Source: Chionoecetes opilio
Taxonomy: Eukaryota > Arthropoda > Malacostraca > Decapoda > Majidae
DNA: 64,000 bases
Assembly (NCBI GenBank): GCA_016584305.1
Contig: JACEEZ010001277.1
Location: 47,501 to 111,500 of the forward strand
Reading direction: 5' to 3'
Part shown: positions 22,251 to 33,960 of the stretch, one piece after another
Numbering within the stretch: the first letter of the stretch is position 1
Layout: each line of letters opens with the position of its first letter
The notes under the pieces: model-generated
The model's input: only the letters and a program-made list of their open reading frames with translations
Told to the model about the DNA's origin: nothing
Database searches by the model: none
Position numbers and translations under genes: made by a program

Positions 22251-23558
22251 AAAGGGAAGGCCCCGGGGGAAAAGCCAAACTCCCCCCCCCCCCGGGTGGA
22301 GGGGGGCAATTCTTTTTTTTTCCCCCCCCCCTTTCCAAAGGGGTTGGGGTTAAAACAAAAAAATTACCCCGGGCCATTTTGGGGGGGCTCCCAGGGCCCA
22401 CCTTACCCCCCAAACCGGAGTAAGGGAAAAGGGTGAATGCGGGCCCCATTTTTCCGGGGCGGGACGGGGCTTCCCCCATAACCATTTTTCGAAATAAACG
22501 GGGAAAGGCTTAACCTTCTTTGGGGGGCGGTTGAGGCCGTGGGGGGACAGCGTCCGGGCCCCCCTTGGCTTTACCCAATCCACCGGCTTTTTCAACCCCC
22601 GGGGCCGAACTTTTTGCCCAGCCCTTCGTGGGACCCCTCGTATTTGGGGTATCTGTTCCGCATCACGCCCCCCTTTATTTTTTGTTTTTGGGGACGGGGC
22701 TGTTTACCTATCCGGCTGCATGTTTGCCTGAATGATGGTAAAAACCCACGGGATCACCGGGGCCTTTTTGAATTTTCCGGCTGGGGATACTCCTGGGAGA
22801 AAGGGTTTTGAGGTAGGGGACTCCTGGCCTTTTCAGAACCCCACCCAAGGGGGGCTCCCAGTATATGGTCCTGCTGTTTTTTGGGTGACCAGTCTGCCTT
22901 CCCGGAGCAGATGTGCCGGGAAAACGCCTTTTTCGTATATTTTGCCTGGGACTTGGTTAAACGGCAAAATTATCTAGCTGCCCACCGACCCCAGTCTGGC
23001 AAGGGCTGGTTCGGGGGGTTCAGATACACAGGGTCAGCAACCCCCCCTGTCATTTTGGGAATTGGGTTTCCCGCCATCCCATAATTTGTCGGGTTTTTCT
23101 GCCTAGTTCGGCCCCCAATATTATAGTGTGCATTGTGAGCAAAGACAGGTTCCAGCCCTCCGTCAGGAAAAATCAGCGGAAACCGCCTTGCCGGGGACGT
23201 TTCTTGTTTCCTTCCCTTTAGTTTTTCTTTTATTATCACTTAACTTTTGTGAACCCGGGCAAGTTCGAACTTTTGTATGGAATGAAAAAACCTCACCCTA
23301 GTGCCGTACGGGGGGCCTACCAAACCTTTCTAAAAACCACTTTCGGGAAGCCCCCAACCTGGGGCCCTTGTTGTAATTGTTTAGGCATTCGGAAAACTAT
23401 TTCCAACCCCTGGGCAAAAAAGCTGCACTTTCTTGGCAAACAGGCCCAATTCATCCCGCCAAAGATTTCCCAAAATGAAACTGGTTCAAGGGACTTTTAA
23501 GCCCCTTTCCAGAGTATCAATGTTTTTGTTTGGAAAACCCAACTTGAACCCCGGGACC
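22251..23558. other. Homopolymer-distorted sequence, possibly the 5' part of the jockey-like LINE
   Basis: No reliable motif on either strand. GGGG/CCCC runs are frequent. A plus-strand 83 aa frame at 23249-23500 shows no known pattern. Confidence 0.35.
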
Positions 23559-23655
23559 GTATAATATAATATATAATAATTATATAAATATATAATTTTA
23601 TAAAATAATATTATATTATTATATTATATATATATAATATATATAAATATATATA
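23559..23655. repeat. (TA)n-type AT microsatellite
   Basis: Imperfect TA tract. Confidence 0.85.
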
Positions 23656-24774
23656 CATACTCAAACCTGGGGTTTCAAACGTCTCCCTTTTCGATCAAAT
23701 AGTTCACGAACAAAAATTTTCAAACTCATAATTTTGGCACGGTTGCCGTACAAAAAGGGGTTGCCGACAAGCTACATTTCACGCCGCGGCCCTCACTTAG
23801 AAAACATCCCAGGGAGCTGTTCTTTTTTTAAAAGTTTTTTCTTGTTGGGTGCATTATGGGTATTATTTTACTTTTTGGACCGAAACCCCCTACCGAAGAT
23901 AACACTAAAGTCACCAGGACAACTTTTTTTTTCGATTTAAGACGTGTGGTGGCTTTTAATACTTCCATTTCCATCCATGATTTCGAAGGTTAAAGGGGCT
24001 ATCTGGAGGTTGTTCTTCATCTGTGTCTATTATGGCATAAAAGAAAAATTCAAAAATTCACCAGAGTCCACCAACACTAAGGTTGTTCTGAGTGTCCTTC
24101 CCTCGGCGTCGTCGCCCAAAAAAAAACGAGTAACGAAATTTGAAACCGTATATACTTCAGATACAAAGCTAAAAAGCACTGAAACAGGGTAGAAATTTTA
24201 GTCAGATATAAACTACTGTGTATACTTCAGTGGGACTCCATCAGTAGTTTATGCAAAAAATTAAAAAATATTTGGCGGGTTTCGCATTATTGCACTGGCG
24301 ACTAAGTGTTTCTACGGTCCAATTGGGGTCTGGTTTCGGTTTACCCTTTTTGGTTCTAGAAACTTCTCTCTATGGGGTTCCGTCGCAATCTTATTTTGGA
24401 GATAAAAAAGACATTTGTTCAAAGGGGTAGAGAGACAAGTGTTTTTTTTCGTGCGGGTCCTCTCATCTTCTTCCCCTTTTGACCTGCATCGCCCCTGTCT
24501 TTCCCTTACCGGGCCCTTTTTTTAATGCGATTTTGGCTTTAGTTAGGAGGTTAAAGCGAGGGTCGGTTTTTTGTTAGGTTTTTTGAGTGAGTCAAAAGGG
24601 GGGGTTTGGGGAGTTTAATTTTCATTTTGAAAAAAAGGGCTTTAATTTGGGGGTCAGGAAAGGGTTTTAAACCTTTTATTGTTTCTTGTGGGAAAAATGT
24701 GTTTCGGTTTTTGAAAAAAAATTCGGTTTTTGAACAAAATTTTTGGAACGATTATTCGAAACCCGGGGCATGTC
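23656..24774. other. AT-rich distorted sequence without recognisable genes
   Basis: The 82 aa frame at 23944-24192 ends in a Lys-rich stretch (PKKKR) but is not recognised. Confidence 0.4.
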
Positions 24775-24977
24775 AGTATATATATAAATATATTATTAAA
24801 ATATATATTATATTATATATAAATTAAAATTTTTAAAATATATATATAAAATTATATAATAATATATATATAAAATAGTATATATATATATTTAAAATAT
24901 ATATATTATTTAAAAATATATATATGTAAAGTATATATATATATATATATAATAATATAAAATTTATGTATATTTTA

Positions 24978-25016
<39 letters not shown>

Positions 25017-25022
25017 TATATA
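24775..25022. repeat. (TA)n-type AT microsatellite
   Basis: Imperfect TA tract just upstream of the gypsy-like pol. Confidence 0.88.
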
Positions 25023-25059
25023 CCCAGTCGGCCGCACCAGGGGCCGGTTTTTTTTTCAA

Positions 25060-27540
25060 AGTAATAGCCCTGCTTAGCTAGCTGGGTAAACGTTTTTTTG
25101 GGGCCCCACCAAAACAGGTTCCTCCTGCAGGCAGCCGTCCCCGAAGACCGTTTAGCCGTAAGTAGCCACTGGGGGTTCCATCAGGTGGGCTGGTGAAGGA
25201 AGCAGGCCCCTCACCATCTTTATAAAGCCCTGGGGGCGCTACCATACTGCCGGACACCCTGGGGGGACTGCTCGCTAGCGCGAACACCCAAGAGATTCGA
25301 GATGCCATCCAGGGCCTGCTTTTGAAAGTACAAAAGTGTTGACGACACCTCCCCTCGATGCAAGTGTAGAGGAGGCATTTTGGCACACGTACGAGTTCTT
25401 GGGGTTATGCGCCCCAAAACCGGACTGACCTGAAACCGGAAGTTCCAGTTTTGTCGACGGAGGTCGATTTCGTGGGTTATCGGTTTGGGGTGGGCCCTTT
25501 CAAACCCCTGGGGAAAGCCTCGCTCCATTTGGGCTTCAAGATGCCCCACAGCCCCCCATTACGACTGTGGTCTGGTTGGGTTCGTGAACCAATGGCCCCC
25601 CTTCGTGGCCACCATTCCCTCATGGCACCCTTCAGGGGCCCGCTGAAGAAGCCTAGGGCTAAACGGGCTTCTGGGGGGCTGCCCGCAGGGAGAGTGGTGC
25701 AGGCTAAAAGAAGCGATCAGCCAGCTAGTAAGCGTGGACTATTAATTTGACAAAAACCCCAACTGGTGCTGGGCCCCGATGGTGATTGGATTTGCATAGG
25801 ATTTTTTTTGAGCCCGCATATGTTCCTGCCCATCACTAATCCCCTCTGTTCAAGGGGGGTTTGGGGGGGCGTTTTTGCGGAACCGGCACCCTTTCAACCC
25901 GCCGAGTCAGGGTATGTGCCGAGAAGGAGAGGCACTGGCAGTAGCATGGTGCCTGAGGAAGGTTCGACTGTTCCTCCTAGGATGTTCCAGCTTGGTGATA
26001 GGAATGACCCCGCCCCCTGGTGAAGTTTCAGCAAAAGGCCCCCACAAAATCGTAACCCAGCCTTTTCGGCTGAAGGGGGCGGACTCTACAATAAAAAATT
26101 CACCATGCGTACCCGTCAGAAAAAAGAATGCAGCGCGGGTTTCCTTCAAGGTACCGTGGCAGGGCTATCCAGATGAAATCGACGAGGGCCCAAACAAGCA
26201 TCGCGCGGGGTATCACCGCAGCCACCGTGGGTGTCCTTACCTAAGTGGGTGCGCCCCCGCGGCGGGATGTAGTCCTCTAAGCGGGACTCAGCGACCCCGA
26301 GTCCAGTTTCTAGTGTCGAAGGTGACAAAGGAACTGGTGCCCTCACAGGTCTCAGGAAGCAGTTTGCCTCGGCCTTTTTTACAGTGTGAGAGAGAGACTG
26401 GTGTGTCACTGGCCCGTCAAGTACAAACCCCGAGCAGGGGTAAAAAGGTAGTCTTCCCGAGGCCCTGCGGGCACCAGAAGCAGCCAAATTTACGCCAGCC
26501 ACCCGGGGCTTGAATCGATGCTGAGGGGGCCAGGCAGCAGTGTACTGGCCTGGGATAAGGGGGGACGTGCGGCACCCACAGGACAAGCTGGATTCGTGCA
26601 ACGCCCGCGCTTTCACAGCCCCCCGGGCCCCTTCCCTCACACCCCCTCCCGGATACCCCTTCCCGCGACGGGTTTTGGGGCCTATTTTTGATGGGGGGGG
26701 AAGTACCAGCCTACGCGGACCGGGGTTATTGGGTGGCTGGGTTTCCCCCCTCCACTCGGGTGCCTCGTCGGGCAAGATCAGAGGCCTCTCGGGCATTATT
26801 TCACCAATGGGTGCTCCAGAGCAGCTCACCACGGATGGGGAAAAACCCCCTGGTCAGTGCGGAGATGGCTGCCTTCCCAGGGGTTGGGGGGCATACCCCC
26901 CTCCTCCGCGCAAAACCCAAAGTCCAATGGCAGGGCCGGGCCCGGTGGGAAAAACCCCCAAGAGGGTGCGCGTCATGTTGTGGGACCCCCACGGGGGCCG
27001 GGGGGCAGTTAGATAATGACAGAGTTTCCCTCGTCCTCTCCAGTCCTAAACCACTCCCTGTTGCATCGACAATCCCCCCCCGCTAGTGACAGACAGACAG
27101 CTGCGGGACGGCGTGCCCCGGCCAAACAAAACTACAGAGCTGACCCCGTTGCAGCAAACTCGGATGCGGGAAAAACAGATGGCCCAGCTCACGTGACGTT
27201 TGTGTGGAGACGAAACGGAGAGGTGGTAGGGGGGCGCCAACGCCGCCAATCAGCCGGGGGCCCCGGGGGGTTTTGGGTTAGGGTCAGGGCCCCCTTACCT
27301 GGAGCAAATGGTACGGTGGGGTTTAGGTCCACCCCCCCGGCAATATGCGAAAGGGTGGCGGGGGTGGGGTGGATATCGCTCCGCCCCCGCGGACCCTGAA
27401 AAAGGCGGCACCACCGGGGCAGGTCCGGGCCGAGGATTCGGAGGGCGGACAACCGCCCTTTGGGCACCCCCACCAGCGGCACCAGCGGGGGAAACCCCCC
27501 CCTCAGGGGCACAAATCGCAACCGAGGTGGTGGAAAACAT
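25060..27540 (+). pseudogene. Ty3/gypsy-type pol relic: RT, RNase H, integrase
   Basis: Broken frames on the plus strand keep the expected order. RT end: 'LDASVEEAFWHTYEFL' near 25350-25400, then EVDFVGYRFG at 25455 (the conserved 'FLG/VGY' block). Connection with 'LKKPRAKRASGG' near 25650. RNase H: 'EGEALAVAWCLRKVRLFLLG' near 25930, then 'FRLKGADSTIKN' near 26070. Integrase: 'VYWPGIRGDVRH' near 26545 (end of the zinc-binding region), 'GAPEQLTTDG' near 26815 (second catalytic Asp), and the C-terminal 'QLDNDRVSLVL' near 27010. No LTRs were recognised. Indels at G/C runs break the frame about every 100 bp. Described only as a relic; no intact protein is present. Confidence 0.8.
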
Positions 27541-28650
27541 ATAATGGGATGCTTACTTTATTGTTTTTGACTAAGGCCATTAGGGGATGGTTTGTTTTTC
27601 TTTTTTTGTTTTTGTGCATTGTAAAATTTTCAGGGGCCGGCACTGTTATTGCCTTCAATCTTGGGGGGGGTTTTTGGGATTTGGCCTAACTGCAAAATCT
27701 CGGGCAAAAGCTGCCCTGTGTCATATCCCCCCAAATCCAGTTCCCGCCTGCGGTGAACCAGACGGTTTTTGGGAAAAATTTATGTTGATAGCCAGGCCTT
27801 TACGTCAACCTCCTTCTTACTTCCACATCCTGTCAGTGTGCGGGGTGGTTAAACCATCTCACCTCTGCTAAAAAACCTTACCGTTGACCGTTCCCCGTAT
27901 TTACGCGGCCACTCAGCCCTTAAAATGGCGCATATCGACGGGCCGGGGGGCGTAACCGGGGATGACGCCCGAGGAGTGGAGTTTATAACCCCCCCGGGCG
28001 CACTTTATATGCCGCGGTATAAGTCGCGAGGATGGCGACACCCCCTCCGACAGGTGGATAGAGGGGTTATGAGCCGTTCGTCCTATTCCGCTGGGATCTT
28101 TCGTGAGGGGGACCCGGCTGTCTGAGATCCCCCACGAAATCCCGGCTTCTCCCTGTGCGTAGTCCTAGCGCGGACTCTAACTGCTTGCCCATTTGATTGA
28201 CTTGACATGTGTGCCTATGGACAGATAGCCATCCGACAGTAGAGAGTAACGGATTTGGGTTCGGCCTTTTGCTGAGGGGTGTATGGAATCACAAGGCCTG
28301 CATCTTACAGGATTCATCCTCCTCATGGCGTTAGTGAGAGCACCTACAGGCTGGGGGTAGGATCTCCGGGCAGCGTTTTGGTGAGGGCTCATGCCGCTGG
28401 GGGCGAATTGGAGAGTCTCCCTTTAATTAGGGATTCCCTGGCCACACGATGGGTTAGCTTTTTTACACGCGAACCCTGTTCCGTTGTCCTATATTATAGG
28501 GACGTCCAACCCCTGTCCTATTTGAGTTAAAGGAAACTGGGCAGCCTTACCCAGGGACTGATTCTCAGCTGGATACGGTTGACGCCCGACCCATGGTGTC
28601 GATTAGTTTATAACAACTAACACGGGGAAAGGCGGGGTAAGTCAAGCTCT
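27541..28650. other. Distorted, GC-rich sequence downstream of gypsy pol
   Basis: May hold the 3' untranslated region or LTR of the gypsy-like element. No terminal repeat to a left partner was found. No gene is supported. Confidence 0.35.
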
Positions 28651-28654
28651 CTCT

Positions 28655-29120
28655 TTGTCCTAACACCTAATAATTGCTTGAGACACAAGTTGTACAGCTT
28701 TGTCACTGGCCTAAGATCAGCATACAGCCATGACTCACACCCGTAAAATATTGCTGACATGAGTGGGTCAAAGATCCAATTTTTTACTACAAAACGAATG
28801 CCATTATTTTCTTTAAAAAGGAAACAAATTTATCAACATGAGCCATCTTAGTGCTAGCATGAACCTTAACAGCAGAAAAGGCAGAACCATCAAGCGTGAA
28901 TGGTGATCCTAGATATACATATTGGTCACATGACTCCACCACTAATTCATCCAACCTTAATGGTTCACTCTCTCTCTCAAGTTACCCCAAATGACAATTT
29001 TTTTTGTCTTTGATGCATTGATTTTCTATCTGTAATTATCAAAAAAAAATTTTAGAACCTATAATGTTCATAGCATGCTTTCTCTAGAAGTAGCTATAAG
29101 AACCGTATCGTCCATTAATA
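28655..29120 (-). pseudogene. LINE reverse transcriptase fragment (palm DD to thumb)
   Basis: Minus strand: 'LMDDTVLIATSRE' near 29110 (the x-x-DD catalytic motif), then 'ERESEPLRLDELVVESCDQ' near 28960, 'YVYLGSPFTLDGSAFSAVKV', 'MAHVDKFVSF' and 'KNWIFDPLMSAIFYGCESWL' down to 28740. The 'YLGSPFTLDG' and 'YGCESWL' blocks are typical of RTE/CR1-like LINEs. One or two frameshifts; the 5' side is cut at 29120. Confidence 0.8.
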
Positions 29121-29572
29121 CAAGTAAATGGAGCCATGACATGGTTCATGGAGCATGGTCCATAGATATCCTACTATTCCACCGCTGATAGGACTCACCT
29201 GGCATTGTGTTTTGACTTGGTCATCTTTGCAGCACCAAAACGAGTCGTTTCTTTTTTTTAATTTCATTTGCATGATGGGACACATTCTGCAAAAGTCGTG
29301 TTTATAGGTAATATCCATATAATTGTAATTATTTTTATATATAAATTCTAACTCAATTTACGACAAAAAATAATATAGTTGTAAGAATTGCATACAATGC
29401 AAACAAACAATCAAACATATATTGATGAAATATGTTGATGTTTTTTGTCAATGAATAATAATCAGTATTTGATTGAAGGACGACGCTGACTATTTCCTAT
29501 ATGGAAAAAGGTTAACAAGATGAGTTCACAATAATTAAATGCATATGCAAACAAAAATATGGACTGGCACAT

Positions 29573-29576
<4 letters not shown>

Positions 29577-29617
<41 letters not shown>

Positions 29618-29620
29618 ATA

Positions 29621-29679
<59 letters not shown>

Positions 29680-29680
29680 C

Positions 29681-29711
<31 letters not shown>

Positions 29712-29735
29712 GAATATATATATACTATATATAAT
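29577..29735. repeat. (TA)n microsatellite
   Basis: About 160 bp of TA, followed by (ATA)n and (GT)n. Confidence 0.93.
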
Positions 29736-29758
29736 AATAATAATATTACCAGCGAAAA

Positions 29759-29759
29759 G

Positions 29760-29790
<31 letters not shown>

Positions 29791-29838
29791 TGTGGGTGTT
29801 GTGTGTGTGTGTGGTGTGTGTGTGGTGTGGTGGGTATG
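29759..29838. repeat. (GT)n microsatellite
   Basis: About 80 bp of GT with GG interruptions. Confidence 0.93.
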
Positions 29839-29999
29839 GTTTCCGCCCCCCGTGGCGAACGGAATCCCATATGGCATAGTTATGGAACCAGGTTGACACA
29901 GGGAAGGTTTAAGACCCAATTATGGATTAATCAGACACTTTATTTATTTTTATTTTAGTAGCTATTAGCGAGAATTTTGGAAAAAAAAAGTGGTTGCGA

Positions 30000-30295
30000 G
30001 AATTGAGAAACCTTGATGTAGGTTGGTGGGAATGGGGTGAGTGATGGGTGGGGATGGGTAATGGGTGTGGGGTGATGGGTGAGTTGACATGGTGGGGGTG
30101 ATGGGTTAGGGTGATGGGTGATGGGTGAGGGAAAGGTGGGGGGTGATGGGTAATGGGTGAGGGAATGGGTGGGGGGAGGGGAATGGGTATTGGGTGAATG
30201 AATGGGTGGAGGGTGATGGGTACTGGGTGAGTGAAAGGGTGGGGTTGATGGGTAATGGCGTGAGTGAATGGGTTGGGGTTGATGGAAGTGGTTGG
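30000..30295. repeat. G-rich minisatellite, core GGGTGATGGGTAAT
   Basis: About 20 variant units of GGGTGATGGGTGA / GGGTAATGGGTG over 290 bp. G-runs of three or more recur every 5-9 bases on the plus strand, compatible with G-quadruplex formation. Open frames across it are Pro/Ser/Thr artefacts. Confidence 0.85.
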
Positions 30296-30368
30296 CCCGA
30301 TTTAAACATACATTTCCTACACCATTGATTTCAGGAAAAGTTAGAAGGTCTATCTGGAGAGTATGGGT

Positions 30369-30437
30369 TTGGTGGGCCTTCGGCCCACCAATAGCCTTTC
30401 GCAGGAGCTAGGCAAAAAGCCGCCGGAGGGCGGCTTT
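30369..30437. other. Two adjacent strong hairpins
   Basis: Hairpin 1: TTGGTGGGCC (30369-30378) with GGCCCACCAA (30382-30391), 3 nt loop. Hairpin 2: AAAGCCGCC (30416-30424) with GGCGGCTTT (30429-30437), 4 nt loop. Both stems are perfect. Function unknown; a transposon end or structured-RNA remnant is possible. Confidence 0.75.
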
Positions 30438-30492
30438 GTGTGGCAGTATATAATATACCTGTTGACTTCCAGGAGCCAGCAGTGGGGCGGAT

Positions 30493-30515
30493 CAAGAGAG
30501 AGAGAGGAAGAAGAG

Positions 30516-30572
<57 letters not shown>

Positions 30573-30662
30573 AGTAGAGAGAGATGAAGAAGAGAGAGAG
30601 AGAGATGATGAGAGATGAGGAGAGTGAGAGAGACGAGAGAGAGAGGAGAGAGAGAGAGAGAC
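30493..30662. repeat. (GA)n microsatellite, first copy of the duplicated block
   Basis: About 170 bp of imperfect GA preceding the 30663-31248 block. Confidence 0.93.
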
Positions 30663-31248
30663 GAGAACACCAAATTAATTTGTTAAATCACCTTTGTACT
30701 GTTGGTAGGCCTGATTCCCGTGAAGTTGCCTCGACCGGGCATACTTGTTTCCAGCGATAAGGTAGCAACCACTGAACATGGAGACCGGATTGGTGTTGTC
30801 AACAAATTTAGAGCGCGGCTGGGTTAGTGGCCACACCATCTTCCTCGCTGACAACTGTAGTGAATGTAGGGTATAGTCGATGAGGTGGTAAAGGCAACGT
30901 TAATGGTACGTACGTCAATATATAGTACAATCTCACTTATGATAACTCTGCAAAAAGTGGCTACGAGCAAGAGCATTTAAGCCTTTATAGGGCTAAAAGC
31001 AAAGTTTGCTTTAGCCTCTCAGCAGAAATTCATTTTAGCACCCCAACACTAACAGGATTAATATATGATCACGAAAAAATGCTCGATCATTCACATGTGC
31101 GAATATCCATACTTTTATTAAGTCAATTAGTTACCTCCGCCAACGAAAGGTGGAGGGGTTATTGTTGTTCACCCCGATCGGTCGTCTGTCGGTCTGTTGT
31201 CTGTCTTGTTGTTAGTGGACAGGATTTCTTTGCCGTGAAGTACAAAGA
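30663..31248. repeat. Duplicated block, copy 1 (ends at N 31249)
   Basis: Almost the same sequence as 31334-31925, with many small indels. Non-coding, and includes the start of the CCTCCGCCAAC repeat (31128-31248). Both copies are preceded by (GA)n. Confidence 0.85.
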
Positions 31249-31249
31249 N

Positions 31250-31280
<31 letters not shown>

Positions 31281-31296
31281 AGAGAGAGAGGGGGAG

Positions 31297-31333
<37 letters not shown>
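31250..31333. repeat. (GA)n microsatellite, second copy
   Basis: Starts directly after the N at 31249. Confidence 0.93.
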
Positions 31334-31334
<1 letters not shown>

Positions 31335-31826
31335 ACCAAAGTAATTTGTAAATCACCTTTGTACATGTTGGTAGGCCTGATTCCAGTGAAGTGCCTCGAC
31401 GGGCCTACTTGTTTCCAGCGAAAAGGTACCAACACTGACATGGAGACCGGATTGGTGTTGTTCAACAAATTTAGAGGCGCGGCGGGTTAGTGGCCACAAC
31501 CATCCTTCCTCGCTGGACAACCTGTAGTGAATGTAAGGTAGCTATAGTCGATGAGCTGGAGTAAAGGCAACGTTAATGGTACGTACGTCAATATATAGTT
31601 ACAATCTCACTTATGATAACTTCGGCATAAAAGTGGCTACGAGCCAAAGCCATCTCAAGCCTTTATAATTACTCATACTTTATAATTTGCTCAAAGCAAA
31701 GTTTGGCTTTAGCCTCTCAGCAGAATTTCATTTTAGCACCCCAACACTAACAGATAATACTATTGATCACGATAAATGCTCGATCATTCACATATTGCGA
31801 ATATTACATACCTTTAATTCATTCAA
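31334..31826. repeat. Duplicated block, copy 2
   Basis: Homologous to 30663-31127: shares 'AACACCAAA.TAATTTGT', 'TGGAGACCGGATTGGTGTTG', 'AACGTTAATGGTACGTACGT'. Slightly longer, with fewer apparent deletions than copy 1. No gene. Confidence 0.85.
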
Positions 31827-31874
31827 TTAGTTACCTCCGCCAACAAAGTTGGAGGGGTTATGTTTTCACCCCGA

Positions 31875-31907
<33 letters not shown>

Positions 31908-32089
31908 TTGTTAGTGTACAGGATTTCTCAAAAAGTTCCAAATATATTTGAACCAAACTCGGTATACCAAGTCTATATGGTATAAGGAAGAACTGATTTC
32001 ATTTTGGATGAAATCTATTGACAACTGTTGCAATGGCAACCAATTGATGAAATATTCGGCCGGAGGTATGCGCTCATACTGAGTGCATA

Positions 32090-32136
<47 letters not shown>

Positions 32137-32139
32137 ATA

Positions 32140-32172
<33 letters not shown>

Positions 32173-32287
32173 GATACTATATATATATATATATTATATA
32201 TTTGAAAAAAATATTCGGGCGGAGAGGTATGCGCTCTACTTTGAGTGCCCCACCCCCCCCCCCCCCCCCCCCCCCCCCCCCTAGGTT
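31827..32287. repeat. Dispersed repeat starting TTACCTCCGCCAAC, with internal (CTGT)n, (TA)n and poly-C
   Basis: Starts with an imperfect palindrome (CCTCC-g-CCAAC / GTTGG-AGG) followed by TTATGTTTTCACCCCGATC and (TCTG)n, then 'GATGAAAT.TATTGACAACTG', (TA)n, and ends GGTATGCGCTCTACT..GAGTGCCC, poly-C, CTAG. The same order is seen at 49384-50015 and, truncated, at 31128-31248. Probably a MITE-like repeat of marine invertebrates; no terminal target duplication was found. Confidence 0.7.
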
Positions 32288-32755
32288 GATCCCCGCCCCC
32301 CTAGTATAATTGTATTAGGTACAGCAAGACAAATGGCAGGCCTTTTTTACCATGCTATAATTTTATCTATATAATAAGGTAGAAAGCTTAGGAATAGTTT
32401 AGGTATTGATCTTTTTTTTTTGAAGTTAAATATTCCAGAGCGCAACACTATTAAGTTAGCATACTAAGTATTGTGCTTGAAAAAACCCCCATTATTAACA
32501 AACCATTCTGTCCTTGAACAGTTAGTAAGGCACTAATCAACCGATAATGCCTTTACTGTAAACGAGGTCATTGATTTTTAAGGTCAAGATCTCGGGATTA
32601 AGTGCAAAAAATTGTGAGGAGGTTTCAATATACCAATCAAGGGATGACCTTGGTCAGAAAGGTCTGACAGGATGGACACTCAAGGCAGTTAATGATGAAG
32701 GTTATTGGCCACTAGGGCAGGTACACAGTATGCAACCAAAAAGAGTGTTTGGGAA
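32288..32755. other. AT-rich intergenic DNA
   Basis: No gene or clear repeat; a plus-strand frame from 32571 runs into the LINE relic. Confidence 0.4.
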
Positions 32756-33372
32756 AACGAGTGTGTGGGGGACCGGTTCTCCTGGTTTAGGATGTATGGA
32801 GTATGTCTCACATGTTTGGGTGTCGGATCCAGCATATAGCACTGCTAAACAGGGTGTGAGTCAAAAAACCTTTCGTCATGTCAACATCCCCTCTCTAACT
32901 GACTGTCGTACATATTTAAATCACCACCGCAATGTTGCCTTCTCTTGAATATTTTCGACCCGATATTTTTCATGTTCACTGCTCTTCCTTCAACCTAATT
33001 AACTGTATGCCTTCCACCCTTTCGCAGCCTGCGCTGCACAAAAACTTCTATCATTATCTCCCTTATCTTTCCATATTCCTAAAGAACGGTATCCGTAAAA
33101 TCAGTATATTTACGGCTTCATCCCTTTCACTGGAGGTTAAAACTCTGAGGAACTCTCTCCCATGATCTATTTTTCCACTCCACTGCGACTTAAATATTTC
33201 TAGAGATGAATGATAATACCACCAGAAATAAAATTGGCCCCCACCGAACCTTTTCTTTATATCTCTTTACTGTCTTCTTTATAGGGACTGACAGCTAAGC
33301 CGGGCTGCTTTTTATGTTACCTCTTTTTTTCCCTTAGCCCGTCTTTGTGATGTAAAAAAAAAAAAAATATAT
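32756..33372 (+). pseudogene. LINE 3' end with poly-A tail
   Basis: Broken plus-strand frames of an ORF2 C-terminus followed by a short 3' UTR. The 3' part (33280-33355) is similar to 10890-10957. It ends CTTTGTGATGT plus an A-run, then TATATA. Same family as 10600-10976. Confidence 0.6.
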
Positions 33373-33539
33373 ATAAAACGTCGGTTTTTTTACTGTGATG
33401 CTTTCGGTAGGCCGGGAGTGTATTTGGTTGTATAAATCTGATTGGCTCTGGATCGTTTGCTAGTAAGTGCTTTTTTTTCTCGAATGTGATGCGGTAGCTA
33501 TAAACGTTCTGTGTTACCAAGGGGCTCGCCTGAATAGTA

Positions 33540-33960
33540 TAATGGACATTTATACAAATCGTTGCAAGAAGTTGGACGAGCTCCAGGACAAGATTGAAAG
33601 GTATTGTGTGTTGGGATGCAACGTGCGAGGCTGAAGTCAGAAAAAAATATCCGAAAAAAAAATGATAAACAAGTTAATTATCACAGGCACAATAAACCTA
33701 AAATATCCCCTCGAATATTGAGATATAAGGTAAGGCATGTACTATATGAAACACCATTTTGACGGCTGTAGAATGTGCTGATCTTGCGAGGAGGGAAAGT
33801 GCCCGTCGGAGGCGGAACGTGGCCATCAATGCATACAAGAAGGCACTATTGAACCTGGCCTACTTCGCACTCTGACCAGCTCTACTCATGGTGGTCGAGA
33901 TGTCCACGACGGCAGCAACCCTTTGAGATCTGCCGATTCTGCTCCTATGGATTGGCTTTA
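33540..33960 (+). other. Two short exon-like stretches, unassigned
   Basis: 33542-33613 encodes MDIYTNRCKKLDELQDKIER and is followed by a GT (AAAG|GTATTG). 33760-33873 encodes ECADLARRESARRRRNVAIN, then AYKKALLNLAYFAL and a stop. They could be exons of one small gene or pieces of a mobile element. No family is recognised. Confidence 0.25.

Noticed and set aside
23249..23500. 83-codon plus frame (KKPHPSAVRGAYQTF...) as a possible host exon
   Set aside because: No recognised family and located in the homopolymer-distorted block, where frames are unreliable.
30106..30309. Pro/Ser/Thr-rich minus frame
   Set aside because: Translation of the GGGTGATGGGTAAT minisatellite.
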